This document shows positions 1 through 8,839 of a DNA stretch of 64,000 nt, in pieces. The translations under genes and the position numbers were made by a program. Position 1 is the first letter of the stretch, and the number at the start of each line of letters is the position of its first letter. This DNA is from Filomicrobium sp. (GTDB taxonomy: Bacteria > Pseudomonadota > Alphaproteobacteria > Rhizobiales > Hyphomicrobiaceae), in NCBI GenBank assembly GCA_029287535.1, contig JARFQY010000264.1, forward strand, positions 1-64,000, given 5' to 3'. Under the pieces are notes generated by a model. It saw only the letters and a list, made by a program, of their open reading frames with translations. It was not told the DNA's origin and searched no databases.

Positions 1-17
1 CGCTTGCGCATCCAATC

Positions 18-1337
18 TCAGTAGAACCGCGCGGCCTCGCCCGTTGCGGATCCGAGGATCTCGCCGTCCCACATTACCTTTCGGCCGCGCACGAAGGTGC
101 CGATGGGCCAGCCGGTCACTTGCTTGCCATCATAGGGCGTCCAACCGGCGCGGCTGGCGATCTTGTCGTTGGTGATCGTCTCGGTGCGTTTGAGATCGAC
201 AACGGCCAGGTCGGCGTCATAGCCAGCCGCGATGCGGCCCTTGTTACGCAATCCAAACAGGCGCTGGGGCCCGTGACCGGTGAGATCGACCAGGCGTTCC
301 AGTGTCAGACGGCCAGCGTTGACATGATCAAGCATGATGGGCAGGAGCGTCTGCACACCGGTCATGCCGGAGTGGGACTGCGGATAGGGGTGGTCTTTTT
401 CCTCGCGCGTGTGGGGGGCGTGATCGGAGCCCAAGACATCGACGGTACCATTGGCAAGTCCGGCCCAAATTCCCGCCTGGTTCCTGGCGTCGCGTACAGG
501 AGGGTTCATTTGGCAGTACGTGCCGAGGCGCTCGTAGCAATCGGGGGCAACCAAGGTGAGATGATGCGGGGTGACTTCGACGCTCGCCCATTCTCTGTGA
601 TGGGATAGGTATTCCATCTCCGCAGCGGTCGAGATGTGCAGGACGTGAACGCGGCTTCGGTGTTTCTCGGCGAGTGAGACGAGTTGCCTGGTGGCGATAA
701 GGGCGGCCTCTTCGTCGCGCCAAATGGGATGGGATGACGGGTCGCCTGGTACGCGCAAATCCTTCCTGGCGTTGAGACGGGCTTCATCTTCAGCATGGAA
801 CGCGGCACGGCGGGTGATCACCTTGATGATCTCTTCGAGTGCGACTTCGTTGTCGACCAATAGGGTCCCAGTGGATGAGCCGATGAACACTTTGATGCCA
901 GCCGAGCCAGGAAGCCGCTCCAGCTCGGGTATGTCGGCGATGTTATCCTCGGTGCCGCCAACGTAGAAGGCGAAGTCGCAGAACATTCTATGGTGGGCGC
1001 GCGAGACCTTATCGGCGAGAGCTTCGGCAGTCGTCGTATTGGGGTTGGTGTTGGGCATCTCAAAGACGGTTGTGACACCGCCTAGCACCGCGCCGCGGCT
1101 GCCGCTCTCGAGGTCCTCCTTGTGAGTCAGACCGGGTTCGCGGAAGTGCACCTGGCTATCGATTACGCCCGGCAAGATGGTAAGGCCCGTTGCGTCGATC
1201 ACTTCTCCGGCGGTGCCTGGATCGATGCTGCCGATATCTGCGATTTGCCCGTCCTTTATGGCGAGGTCGCGTGTGCCAATGCCATCGTGGTTGACGATCG
1301 TGCCACCCTTTAGGAGCAGGTCGAAGGTTTCCGGCAT
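18..1337 (-). CDS. pyrC: Dihydroorotase (class I type)
   Basis: Cytosolic amidohydrolase of pyrimidine synthesis that interconverts carbamoyl-aspartate and dihydroorotate. At 439 aa it has the usual class I length. Visible motifs are QVHFREPG near residue 62, the candidate carboxylated lysine in GIKVF (about K149), HAED near 181, HVLHIST near 231 and GSDHAPH near 303, in the order expected for a metal-dependent amidohydrolase. The first histidine of the usual HxH metal pair is glutamine (Q62). I recall this substitution from rhizobial homologues, but it could instead mark a non-catalytic pyrC' -like paralogue. No pyrB is visible beside it; the window begins just after its stop codon. It is divergent from ygfZ, and its ATG follows a purine-rich GAGAGGA. 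Confidence 0.85.
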   Translation of the reverse strand: MPETFDLLLKGGTIVNHDGIGTRDLAIKDGQIADIGSIDPGTAGEVIDATGLTILPGVIDSQVHFREPGLTHKEDLESGSRGAVLGGVTTVFEMPNTNPNTTTAEALADKVSRAHHRMFCDFAFYVGGTEDNIADIPELERLPGSAGIKVFIGSSTGTLLVDNEVALEEIIKVITRRAAFHAEDEARLNARKDLRVPGDPSSHPIWRDEEAALIATRQLVSLAEKHRSRVHVLHISTAAEMEYLSHHREWASVEVTPHHLTLVAPDCYERLGTYCQMNPPVRDARNQAGIWAGLANGTVDVLGSDHAPHTREEKDHPYPQSHSGMTGVQTLLPIMLDHVNAGRLTLERLVDLTGHGPQRLFGLRNKGRIAAGYDADLAVVDLKRTETITNDKIASRAGWTPYDGKQVTGWPIGTFVRGRKVMWDGEILGSATGEAARFY

Positions 1338-1463
1338 TGTCTTTAGATCCTCTCGGCATCGATCGGACCCTGGCCTTGGGCCCTTGTTTGCTGCGCGCCA
1401 TCTGCATAGTTAGTGCGAAGGCCTATCACAACCAGGTGCCGACAGAGAAGAAAGGACGTCCTC

Positions 1464-2363
1464 ATGACCGGTCCGAATTGCGTGTTGCTGCCCGACCGCG
1501 GGGTGATTGGCGTTACCGGTCCGGACGCCGAGAAGCTTCTGCAAGGTGTGATCACGGGCGATATGGAGTTGCTCAAGGAGGACCGGAATGCGCTGCATGC
1601 CGGTTTGTTGACCCCGCAAGGTAAGATCCTGTTCGACTTTTTTGTCGTGCGATCTGGCGACGGCTTCTTTATCGAGACCGGCCGGGAGCAGGTGGCGGAC
1701 CTCCTCAAGCGGCTTTCAATGTATAAGCTGCGTGCGGATGTTGGGATTGCAGACGAAAGCAGTGCTTATTCTGTGGTGGCGGTCTGGGGCAATGACGCCG
1801 GGTCGGTGATGAGCCGTTCGGAATACGTTGCATTTGCTGATCCGCGCCTGCCTGCGATGGGTTTCAGGGTCTTGTTGCCGACAGACAGCTCTGTCGCGCA
1901 GGAGCAGCTGCCAGGGGACGCCGTCGGTCTAGAGGACTATCAATCGATGCGGGTTGGCTTCGGCGTGCCCGAAGCGGGCAAGGACTACCAACTGGGTCAG
2001 ACGTTTCCCCATGAAGCGCTATTCGATCAGCTCGGGGGCGTTTCCTTCACCAAGGGCTGTTTTGTCGGTCAGGAGGTGGTGAGCCGGATGCAGCATCGCG
2101 GGACGGCACGTAAACGTGTGGTGCCGGTCGTTGCGAGCGGGTCGCTGCCAGAATCGGGAAGTGAAGTGCGGGCTGGCTCCTCGCTGATCGGGACACTTGG
2201 AAGTGTTTCGGGGAATAGCGCACTGGGCCTGCTGAGGTTGGACCGGGCGGCTGAAGCCATGGCCAAGGGGGAAGCCTTGAAGGTTGGCGAGGTCCCCGTC
2301 AGCATTGAGATTCCCGATTGGGCGACGTTCGGGCTTGGTGACCAGGCGGAGGCAGGGAAATGA
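1464..2363 (+). CDS. ygfZ: YgfZ/GcvT-like folate-binding protein
   Basis: Folate-dependent factor that supports maturation or repair of iron-sulfur enzymes (the YgfZ/IBA57 family). The signature KGCFVGQE lies near residues 197-204 of a 299-aa product, and the N-terminal half has the GcvT-like fold pattern, including an LLQGVITGD stretch. The ORF track starts at 1413, but the ATG at 1464 is preceded by AAAGGACG and begins the conserved part. The stop overlaps the start of tag by 4 nt (ATGA), so ygfZ, tag and the HD hydrolase are probably co-translated. Confidence 0.85.
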   Translation: MTGPNCVLLPDRGVIGVTGPDAEKLLQGVITGDMELLKEDRNALHAGLLTPQGKILFDFFVVRSGDGFFIETGREQVADLLKRLSMYKLRADVGIADESSAYSVVAVWGNDAGSVMSRSEYVAFADPRLPAMGFRVLLPTDSSVAQEQLPGDAVGLEDYQSMRVGFGVPEAGKDYQLGQTFPHEALFDQLGGVSFTKGCFVGQEVVSRMQHRGTARKRVVPVVASGSLPESGSEVRAGSSLIGTLGSVSGNSALGLLRLDRAAEAMAKGEALKVGEVPVSIEIPDWATFGLGDQAEAGK

Positions 2364-2971
2364 CATCGGCGGGCGGCGATCCGGCGCGCTGTCCCTGGCC
2401 GGGGATCGAGGCCGAGATATATGCCGATTATCATGACAGCGAATGGGGCGTTCCAAAACTCGGAGACAGGGAGCTTTTCGAAAAGCTGACCCTGGAAGGA
2501 TTTCAGTCCGGGCTGTCGTGGCTGACGATTTTGCGCAAACGCGAAAATTTTCGTACGGCCTTTGCAGGCTTTGACGTGGAACGGATCGCTGGTTTCGGTG
2601 AAAAGGATGTGGCGCGACTGATGAGTGACGCCGGCATCGTCCGCAACCGAGCGAAGATCGAAGCCACAATCAGCAATGCACAGGCCTTTTTGCAGATCGC
2701 CGAGCGGCAGAGTTTCAGCGCCCTGCTGTGGGGTTTCCTGGATAACGGCCCGATCGCAAATCGCTGGCGGACGTTCTCGGAAATTCCCGCTCAGACGGCC
2801 TTGTCGAAGCGGATCTCAAAGGAGTTGAAGGCGCGAGGGTTTCGCTTTGTCGGGCCAACGACAGCATATGCTTTCATGCAGTCGGTTGGTATGGTCAACG
2901 ATCATCTTTTAGCGTGCCATCGGCATCAGCCATGTGCCAAGTTGCAGGCTGGAGTTAAGCTTCCTGAATGA
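2360..2971 (+). CDS. tag: DNA-3-methyladenine glycosylase I
   Basis: Base-excision repair glycosylase that removes 3-methyladenine. The 203-aa product starts after a short tail with RCPW (Cys11), then YHDSEWG (His25), and ends with VNDHLLACH. Together these supply the two Cys and two His of the Tag zinc site. The helical LTLEGFQSGLSWLTIL segment corresponds to the base-binding pocket. It overlaps ygfZ upstream and the HD hydrolase downstream by 4 nt each, which indicates a tightly coupled operon. Confidence 0.9.
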   Translation: MTSAGGDPARCPWPGIEAEIYADYHDSEWGVPKLGDRELFEKLTLEGFQSGLSWLTILRKRENFRTAFAGFDVERIAGFGEKDVARLMSDAGIVRNRAKIEATISNAQAFLQIAERQSFSALLWGFLDNGPIANRWRTFSEIPAQTALSKRISKELKARGFRFVGPTTAYAFMQSVGMVNDHLLACHRHQPCAKLQAGVKLPE

Positions 2972-3618
2972 CAAACCGTAGCTCTTACATAAAGCCCAAG
3001 CGCTCGGGCGACAAAGAGGGGCAACCGCGGGCATGGCAGCGGATGCTCTCCGGCCGGCGTCTTGATCTGCTGGATCCTTCCCCGCTTGACATTGAGGTCG
3101 AAGACATCGCGCACGGGCTTGCACGTGTGGCGCGCTGGAATGGTCAAACGGTTGGTGATCACGCGCTCTCGGTGGCGCAGCATGCGCTCATCGTGGAAGA
3201 TATCGCGGCGGAGCGGAACCCGGGCTGGCAAGACGACTGGCGGCTGGCAGCTTTGCTGCATGATTCAGCGGAGTACGTCGTAGGTGATCTGATCTCCCCA
3301 TTCAAAAACGCGATTGGTCTGGACTACAGAGCATTTGAGACGAGATTACTGGAAGCGATCCATCGACGTTTCGGTTTGCCAGGCTCGTTGCCGCCAGAAG
3401 TTTCCGCGGAAATAAAGAGTGCGGATCGGATCGCTGCTTATTTCGAAGCGACGGTGCTGGCAGGTTTTGAAGAACGCGAAGCCTTGGAGTTTTTTGGACC
3501 GCCCAACAAGCTCAGTGGTGAGAAGAGATCCGAGCTGTCAGCACTTAAAGCGTTGCCCGCGCCGGCAGCGCAACAGGCGTTTCTTTCTCGGTTCGGTGGG
3601 CTTTTCCACGACCAATGA
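2968..3618 (+). CDS. HD-domain hydrolase, YfbR-like
   Basis: 216-aa predicted metal-dependent phosphohydrolase. The HD signature is visible as GDHALSVAQH followed by LLHDSAEYVVGD, and a later KSADR provides the last acidic ligand. The size and motif arrangement fit the YfbR/HDDC2 group, whose characterised members dephosphorylate deoxynucleoside monophosphates. That substrate is inferred from the family only. It is the third gene of the ygfZ-tag-HD overlap chain (ATGA with tag). No transmembrane segment is seen. Confidence 0.75.
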   Translation: MTNRSSYIKPKRSGDKEGQPRAWQRMLSGRRLDLLDPSPLDIEVEDIAHGLARVARWNGQTVGDHALSVAQHALIVEDIAAERNPGWQDDWRLAALLHDSAEYVVGDLISPFKNAIGLDYRAFETRLLEAIHRRFGLPGSLPPEVSAEIKSADRIAAYFEATVLAGFEEREALEFFGPPNKLSGEKRSELSALKALPAPAAQQAFLSRFGGLFHDQ

Positions 3619-3784
3619 GTTGGCCTCATACGCGGCTCTCGACGTGTATGGTTGAAGCAAATTGGCGACAGTAGGCCCGCGTCTTTCGCAATTCGGACTA
3701 GCAATGTTCCGAAAAACGCCATTATCGACCCCTAGATAAATTTGTATTCGCCGAATCGCAGCTCGGGCGGGAAAGCGGAAAGAG

Positions 3785-3810
3785 ATCAATTGATTGGGGA
3801 TTGATTGTGT
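3785..3810. promoter_or_regulatory. Palindrome and half-site repeat upstream of nadQ-like gene
   Basis: A perfect 10-bp palindrome ATCAATTGAT at 3785-3794 is followed a few bases later by another TTGATTG. It lies about 120 bp before the GTG start of the NadQ-like regulator, in an otherwise featureless 292-bp gap. It could be an autoregulatory operator. This is inference from symmetry and position only. Confidence 0.3.
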
Positions 3811-3910
3811 TGGGGGGAGGCCGCCATCGGCGGGCGCAATCGCGAGCTTGGTCGGTCTGTAAGCTCTCGGCGACGGGAGCAATACGGCCGCCGACACGGA
3901 GGTTGTCGCC

Positions 3911-4966
3911 GTGACGACAGGATTGAATATAAGTTCCGAGGTACCAAAAATGCCGGCCGCTGAGGTTACGAAGCGTCCGGTGCGTATTGAAAAATCTGGT
4001 GTTGAGATCGGTCTCAACGCTGCCATTGTATCGGTCGCGAACGACGAGCCTGTCGTTCTGGTGGTCCGTGACAATGCAGACAAAATGGGCACTGCCGAGG
4101 GGCTTCCGTTCGGACCTTTCTCACCCATTGATCACCGCACTCTGGAAATTGGCCTAAGGTCGTGGGTTAATGAACAGACCGGTATCAATCTTGGCTATGT
4201 CGAGCAGCTCTATACCTTCGGAGACCGCGGGCGGCATGCGCAGCCTGGCGATCTCAATCCACCCATTGTTTCGATTGGCTATCTGGCGCTGACGCGTGCT
4301 GGCTGTGCACAAGACCAGCGCTCTGGTGGTTGGCGAAGCTGGTATCACTTCTTTCCCTGGGAGGACTGGCGTAAAGGCCGGCCGGCAGTGATTGATGAGG
4401 TGATCGCACCGGAGCTGGCACGCTGGGCGGAAAGCCCGAACATCAGGCAGTCGCCGGCGCGTCCGATAGATCGCTACCAGCGGATGAAGATTTGCTTCGG
4501 ACTGGATGGTGCGACCTGGGACGAAGAAAAAGTTCTGGAACGCTATGAACTGCTTTACGAAGCAGGCTTGGTGACAGAAGCGCTGCGTGACCGACCAGAA
4601 ACCGCGAAAGCCATTGGCATATCCGCCGATCCTATCGGCTCGCCCATGCGCTTTGACCATCGCCGGATTCTGGCAACGGCAATCGGCCGGGTTCGGGCAA
4701 AGATCAAGTACCGGCCCGTCATTTTCGAATTGATGCCCGAAGAGTTCACGTTGTTTGAATTGCAAAAGCACGTCGAAGCAATTCTTGGTCCGCATCTGCA
4801 CAAACAGAATTTCCGGCGCCTGGTTGAAAGTGCCGGACTGGTCGAGCCGACGGGGGATGTCAAAACGCGCACCGGAGGCCGGCCGGCGAAGCTGTTCCGT
4901 TTCCGGCACGAGGTTTTGCTCGAGCGGCCAGCCCCAGGAGTTCGCATCAAGCTTGGACGGAGTTAA
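3911..4966 (+). CDS. nadQ: NadQ-like NAD biosynthesis regulator (NUDIX-like domain plus wHTH)
   Basis: 351-aa predicted transcriptional regulator. The N-terminal half (about residues 20-170) resembles a NUDIX domain, with the alphaproteobacterial signature GLPFGPF and LYTFGDRGRH, but I see no intact GX5EX7REUXEEXGU box, so a ligand-sensing rather than hydrolytic role is likely. The C-terminal 120 residues (from about RILATAIGRVR) form a winged-helix DNA-binding region ending in a GGRPAKLFRF wing. Known NadQ proteins repress NAD synthesis genes in rhizobia; no nad genes are adjacent here. The GTG start has CGGAGG 8 nt upstream; an in-frame ATG at 3950 is the alternative. Confidence 0.65.
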   Translation: MTTGLNISSEVPKMPAAEVTKRPVRIEKSGVEIGLNAAIVSVANDEPVVLVVRDNADKMGTAEGLPFGPFSPIDHRTLEIGLRSWVNEQTGINLGYVEQLYTFGDRGRHAQPGDLNPPIVSIGYLALTRAGCAQDQRSGGWRSWYHFFPWEDWRKGRPAVIDEVIAPELARWAESPNIRQSPARPIDRYQRMKICFGLDGATWDEEKVLERYELLYEAGLVTEALRDRPETAKAIGISADPIGSPMRFDHRRILATAIGRVRAKIKYRPVIFELMPEEFTLFELQKHVEAILGPHLHKQNFRRLVESAGLVEPTGDVKTRTGGRPAKLFRFRHEVLLERPAPGVRIKLGRS

Positions 4967-5146
4967 TAGCTCCGTGATGAAGTGAGCGTGCGGCGGTTTG
5001 TTTCTTGTCCGCTATGAACAGACCAAAGACGCTCTGGCCATTCTCAATGTGCTGGAGCGTATTCTCGTGCCGTTGACCGAAGCCAGCTTCGTCGACGCAC
5101 TGTGTCAGTCGGGTGACCTGGTCATTTCCGTAGCTAGGAGTTTGCG

Positions 5147-5183
5147 AAGGCAGGACTGTCGCGCAGTCCTGCCTTCTCGTTTT
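5147..5183 (+). terminator. Rho-independent terminator, 12-bp perfect stem
   Basis: AAGGCAGGACTG pairs perfectly with CAGTCCTGCCTT around a 5-nt loop (TCGCG), followed by CTCGTTTT. It lies 180 nt after the nadQ-like stop and before a convergent gene, so it may serve both strands. Confidence 0.85.
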
Positions 5184-5254
5184 GCCGTGTCGAGTGTTGA
5201 CGGGCCGGCGTCTCGCAAGCGCGGCAAGTCATAAGCCGCTCACGCCATGGAACG

Positions 5255-5971
5255 TTAGGGTTTTACCGACGGTTTTGAGAAGATGTGCCACGTGCCATCT
5301 GCGGCGATCGCCAGCCGGTACCAGGTCCATTGTTCGCCCTTGCGCATTTTTGCGGCTACTTCAGACGGCATGATTCGAAAAAGTTCGACTTCTTGCGATG
5401 GAGTGAGCTTGTTGGGCGGCAGCTCCGAGATGTAGGGCCAGACGAAGACGTCATTGTTTTCCAGATCCGGGCCGATCGGCAGCCGAGCGGGGTCGGAAGC
5501 GAGCAAATTACCAAGAATCGCAAGGATTTCACGGCCTGCTCCATCTTTTGACGTGTTGCGCCAATGAGCGATTGGGTCTTTATCGCGTGGGATTCCGAAT
5601 TCGGGGCGCAGTTCGTTCCATTCGATCGGTGTTCGCAGTTCCTCGATATCGCCGCTAGCGACGGCGATCAGAATGGCATCGCGCATTTCCTGGACAGGAA
5701 TCGGTAAATCGGCGATCGGTGATCGCTTGAGTGCTGGTGCGGTGGATGTGCGCGCGGTCTTGCTGTCCGCAAGGTTGGGTTCGGCGGCCAAGGATGGCGG
5801 CTCGCCCAGGCCATGGACAAGCCAGATCAGCGTGACTACCAATGCGCCGATTATGCTGGCAAGCGGCTTGGCGAGCCGTATGAAAGCGATTGCAGTCCGA
5901 AATGGGGGGACAGCACCTTTTGGTGAGGGAGTGTCAGATAATTTGGTTTTGAAGCGCAGCGATGCCGACAC
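5255..5971 (-). CDS. Conserved hypothetical membrane-anchored protein
   Basis: 238 aa. A single hydrophobic segment at about residues 33-52 (LASIIGALVVTLIWLVHG) follows a basic N-terminus, so the protein is probably anchored in the inner membrane with a periplasmic body. The body carries the stretch RDKDPIAHWR and a C-terminal WTWYRLAIAADGTWHIF that I associate with an uncharacterised family in rhizobia. No catalytic motif is recognisable. The start is a GTG with GTGGAGG upstream. It converges on the nadQ-like gene across a strong terminator. Confidence 0.6.
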   Translation of the reverse strand: MSASLRFKTKLSDTPSPKGAVPPFRTAIAFIRLAKPLASIIGALVVTLIWLVHGLGEPPSLAAEPNLADSKTARTSTAPALKRSPIADLPIPVQEMRDAILIAVASGDIEELRTPIEWNELRPEFGIPRDKDPIAHWRNTSKDGAGREILAILGNLLASDPARLPIGPDLENNDVFVWPYISELPPNKLTPSQEVELFRIMPSEVAAKMRKGEQWTWYRLAIAADGTWHIFSKPSVKP

Positions 5972-6064
5972 GGGGGGCCTCCACGGTCACTTACGTCTGG
6001 GACCCGACAGGTACGGTTGTCGATGGGACCGTCCGGCCTGCAGGCTTGAGGGAGGGGCATAAGC

Positions 6065-6754
6065 ATGCTGCCGAACCCTCTGGTTCTGCCTATTGGATTC
6101 GTTATCGGCATTCTTGTGGCGGCGCCTGTCGGACCCGTCAATATTCTCTGCATCCAAAGAGCCATTTCCAGGGGTCTTTGGGGTGGCGTAGCAGCGGGGC
6201 TCGGCGCGGTTCTGGGTGATGGGCTGGTGGCGTTTTCGGCGGCGATGGGCGTCGGTGCCATCTCGGGAGTTGTGAACTATCACCGCACCGCTATCCAGGT
6301 TGTCGGCGGACTGGTGCTGATCGGGGTTGGGTGGCGGCTTTACGCTACAGCGCCGGCGATCGAGGAAGGCAGTGAAAACGGCAATGGTAACGGTAGCCTG
6401 CTCTCCTACCTGTGGGATGTTCCCAAGACGTTTCTACTGACCATCACCAATCCTGGCGCCGTGCTTGGTCTGTTTGCGATCTTCGGCGGGATCAGCACGT
6501 TCGTAGAGGTAACGGGCCCCGTTGAGGCGTTGCTCATGGTTGGGGCCGTGATGGCGGGCAGCCTGAGCTGGTGGGTCGGCCTTTCCTATGTCGTTGCGCG
6601 ACTGCGTCATCGACTGTCGTTCGACCGATTGTCGCTTATCAACAGGATCGCCGGGCTGGCGCTGGTTGTCTTTGGCTTGGTTCTGATCGGCGAGATTGCC
6701 TATCTTTGGCTAACTGGCACCGCAGTCGCCGACATCAGCACAAATGGTGCGTGA
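6065..6754 (+). CDS. LysE/RhtB-family amino-acid exporter
   Basis: 229-aa inner-membrane protein with about six hydrophobic segments. The first contains the family hallmark AAPVGPVNILCIQRAISRG. This family exports amino acids or related metabolites; the substrate cannot be read from the sequence. A glycine/asparagine-rich cytoplasmic loop (NGNGNG) sits near residues 117-123. The ATG is preceded by a strong GAGGGAGGGG. It is divergent from the hypothetical at 5255-5971 and convergent with the small gene at 6772. Confidence 0.85.
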   Translation: MLPNPLVLPIGFVIGILVAAPVGPVNILCIQRAISRGLWGGVAAGLGAVLGDGLVAFSAAMGVGAISGVVNYHRTAIQVVGGLVLIGVGWRLYATAPAIEEGSENGNGNGSLLSYLWDVPKTFLLTITNPGAVLGLFAIFGGISTFVEVTGPVEALLMVGAVMAGSLSWWVGLSYVVARLRHRLSFDRLSLINRIAGLALVVFGLVLIGEIAYLWLTGTAVADISTNGA

Positions 6755-6771
6755 GTTTAGCCCGCCGCGGG

Positions 6772-7020
6772 TTAGTGCATTGCGCTCGAGTCGTCGGAAA
6801 ACTCACCCTGCCTAATGCGTGTCTCCAGGTTCTTCGCCATAGCCGCGACAGCCGTTTCGCCAAACATGGCAACCAGATCGCGCATACCAGTGAAGACCGC
6901 CGCGTATGCCATCAGTTCATGAGGCACGCCGTTTTTCGCGGCCTGGCTCCATGCGTCGTCTATGAGATCGAGCGCAAGCAGACTGTCTTCGCTGGAATGG
7001 CGGTTCTCGTCAGTGTGCAT
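6772..7020 (-). CDS. Small conserved hypothetical protein
   Basis: 82 aa, mostly helical, with the central sequence HELMAYAAVFTGMRDLVAMFGETAVAAMAKNLETRI. No signal peptide or membrane segment is seen. The ATG has a very good ribosome site (GGGGAGCG), which supports a real gene despite its size. The function is unknown. Confidence 0.6.
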   Translation of the reverse strand: MHTDENRHSSEDSLLALDLIDDAWSQAAKNGVPHELMAYAAVFTGMRDLVAMFGETAVAAMAKNLETRIRQGEFSDDSSAMH

Positions 7021-7169
7021 GTCCGCTCCCCATGAGGTTGTTGGTTTTCATCGTTCATTTGGGAGTAGCACAAAGCGATATGGCCGTGGGTTAGGCGACG
7101 CATTCATCGTAAACCGCCGGTCATGAGGTCAGTTCGGCAAAGACCGGCTGCAAGCCGGATTGGTCCCGC

Positions 7170-7583
7170 TCAGGGGTTCGACTTGACGAGCTTTTCGGCG
7201 ATTTCCGTGCCTTCCGTTAGAAACCGGCCGATGGCGGTTTTTGCAGATGCGGTGCAAACTTTGTAGGTGCGGCTGTAGCTGCGATAGCCAGCGTTGAAGC
7301 TGCGCGTCAATCTGGCGCGGCGTAGAGCCGTCGAACCTTCAGCGGTGATTAGTGTGCGCATCTGCTCGCGCCAGAGCTGGCCGTCCCCTGCGCCGCAAAG
7401 CTCGCGCAGATAGTGGACCGCGCCAAGGATTTCCGACAGTCGCAGAATTTGTGGGTCATAGGGCTTTGTCGCCTGGGCCCTGGCCCCATTCAATGCGGGT
7501 AGTGTGGCTGCTAGAAATACAACCATTACGAGAACGGCAGAACGTCTTGCGCACAACGCTTTGTTCGCGCGGCGACGCTCCAT
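7170..7583 (-). CDS. TIGR02301-type exported protein
   Basis: Predicted 137-aa secreted protein. With the chosen start (MERRRANKAL...) the N-terminus is a classic signal peptide: basic start, hydrophobic core VLVMVVFLAATLPAL and cleavage near ARAQA. The mature part begins KPYDPQILRLSEILGAVHYLRELCG, which I recognise as the TIGR02301 family; two conserved cysteines are present (in ELCG and KVCT). The function is unknown. The ORF track extends the start to 7688, but that overlaps the NUDIX gene heavily; an ATG at 7625 is another option. Confidence 0.65.
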   Translation of the reverse strand: MERRRANKALCARRSAVLVMVVFLAATLPALNGARAQATKPYDPQILRLSEILGAVHYLRELCGAGDGQLWREQMRTLITAEGSTALRRARLTRSFNAGYRSYSRTYKVCTASAKTAIGRFLTEGTEIAEKLVKSNP

Positions 7584-7596
7584 GTTCCGGCTTGCT

Positions 7597-8058
7597 TCAT
7601 TTGCGTGCAGTTCTCGTATTGTCATTGTGGCTGTCTTGATCCCCTTCAGCCTGTTCGCCGTTGTCCGGTAGAAGTGCGGCAGCAGCAAGGATCAAATCCT
7701 CCGCGCCTACTGTGAGATGATACGTCCGCAGCCTATCCAGGTTCACCCATCGCGCCGTCGCGGCATCATCCCCAGGCCGGAGCGAGCCAGACTGAGGACG
7801 GCCGAAAAACACCTCGAGTTCAATGCGTGCGTCCTCGACTTCCACGGTGTGGCGTCCAAGTTTGCCAATGATTCGGGCTATTATGCCGGTTTCTTCGAGA
7901 ACTTCACGGCTGACGGCTTCGGCTGGCGTTTCGCCCGGTTCGATTTTTCCACCAGGTAGGCTCCAGAGGCCGGCCATGGGAGGGTATCGGCGCTTTACGA
8001 GAAGAACGCTGCCGTTGTGGATTACTGCCATGCTGGCGCCTTGTGGCGTTTGCGTCAT
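7597..8058 (-). CDS. NUDIX hydrolase
   Basis: 153 aa. The complete NUDIX box GGKIEPGETPAEAVSREVLEETG is visible around residues 37-59, so the protein should be a Mg-dependent pyrophosphohydrolase. The length and the single domain fit MutT or ADP-ribose pyrophosphatase types. The C-terminus is an unusually polar tail (GDQDSHNDNTRT). It is the upstream partner of the exported TIGR02301-type gene, 13 nt apart. Confidence 0.85.
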   Translation of the reverse strand: MTQTPQGASMAVIHNGSVLLVKRRYPPMAGLWSLPGGKIEPGETPAEAVSREVLEETGIIARIIGKLGRHTVEVEDARIELEVFFGRPQSGSLRPGDDAATARWVNLDRLRTYHLTVGAEDLILAAAALLPDNGEQAEGDQDSHNDNTRTARK

Positions 8059-8158
8059 GGAGGTGCTTCCTTACGAAGCCAGCTGATGGCAAAGTCCAAG
8101 CCAGTAGGCAAAGCCGCTTCCCGTTTAGACAGCAAAGCGATACGGATCACGACCTGTC

Positions 8159-8839
8159 ATGTGCTCCCGATACAGCCTGACTTCGCCGCCCGAAGCCGTG
8201 CGAGAGACGTTTGGGTATGCCAACGTGGCCGAGTTTCCGCCGCGCTACAATATCGCGCCGACACAGCCAGTGGCTATCGTGCGCCGAGAAGCAACCGGTG
8301 AACGGGCGTTGGCGTTGGTGCGGTGGGGTCTCATTCCGTCCTGGGCGAAGGATCCCTCAAAGCTTTCCACGCTGATCAACGCGCGTTCAGAAACCGCGGC
8401 GGAGAAACCGTCGTTCCGCAGTTCGATGCGGCATCGCCGTTGCATAGTACCCGCCGATGCCTTTTACGAATGGACCGGCAAGCCGGGGGGTAAACAACCA
8501 CACATGATCCGGTTGCGCTCCGGACAAATCATGGGTTTTGCGGGTCTGTGGGAGCATTGGCTGGGCGCGGATGGCAGCGAGATCGAGACGATGGCCATAC
8601 TGACCGTACAAGCTAATGCCGACATGGCCGGCATTCACGACCGCATGCCGGTGATCTTGGACCCTGATCTTTACGAACACTGGCTCGATTGCCGCTCCGG
8701 ATCGTCGGTCGGTCTCAGTGACGTATTGCGGTCCCCACCGGAGGGCTCCATGGAGATTACAGCGGTGTCTCGCGAGCTCAACAATCCACGTAATGACCGC
8801 CCCGACGTTCAGTCTCCGGTGCAAGGAACGCTCCTTTAG
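8159..8839 (+). CDS. yedK: SOS response-associated (SRAP/YedK) protein
   Basis: 226 aa. SRAP-family proteins protect abasic sites in single-stranded DNA by forming a covalent thiazolidine link through Cys2. The product begins MCSRYS, so Cys2 is available after methionine removal. Other expected features are RYNIAPTQ near 37, NARSET near 76, the DAFYEW acidic site near 100 and GIHDRMPVIL near 160 with the catalytic-site histidine. The gene stands alone. Confidence 0.9.
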   Translation: MCSRYSLTSPPEAVRETFGYANVAEFPPRYNIAPTQPVAIVRREATGERALALVRWGLIPSWAKDPSKLSTLINARSETAAEKPSFRSSMRHRRCIVPADAFYEWTGKPGGKQPHMIRLRSGQIMGFAGLWEHWLGADGSEIETMAILTVQANADMAGIHDRMPVILDPDLYEHWLDCRSGSSVGLSDVLRSPPEGSMEITAVSRELNNPRNDRPDVQSPVQGTLL

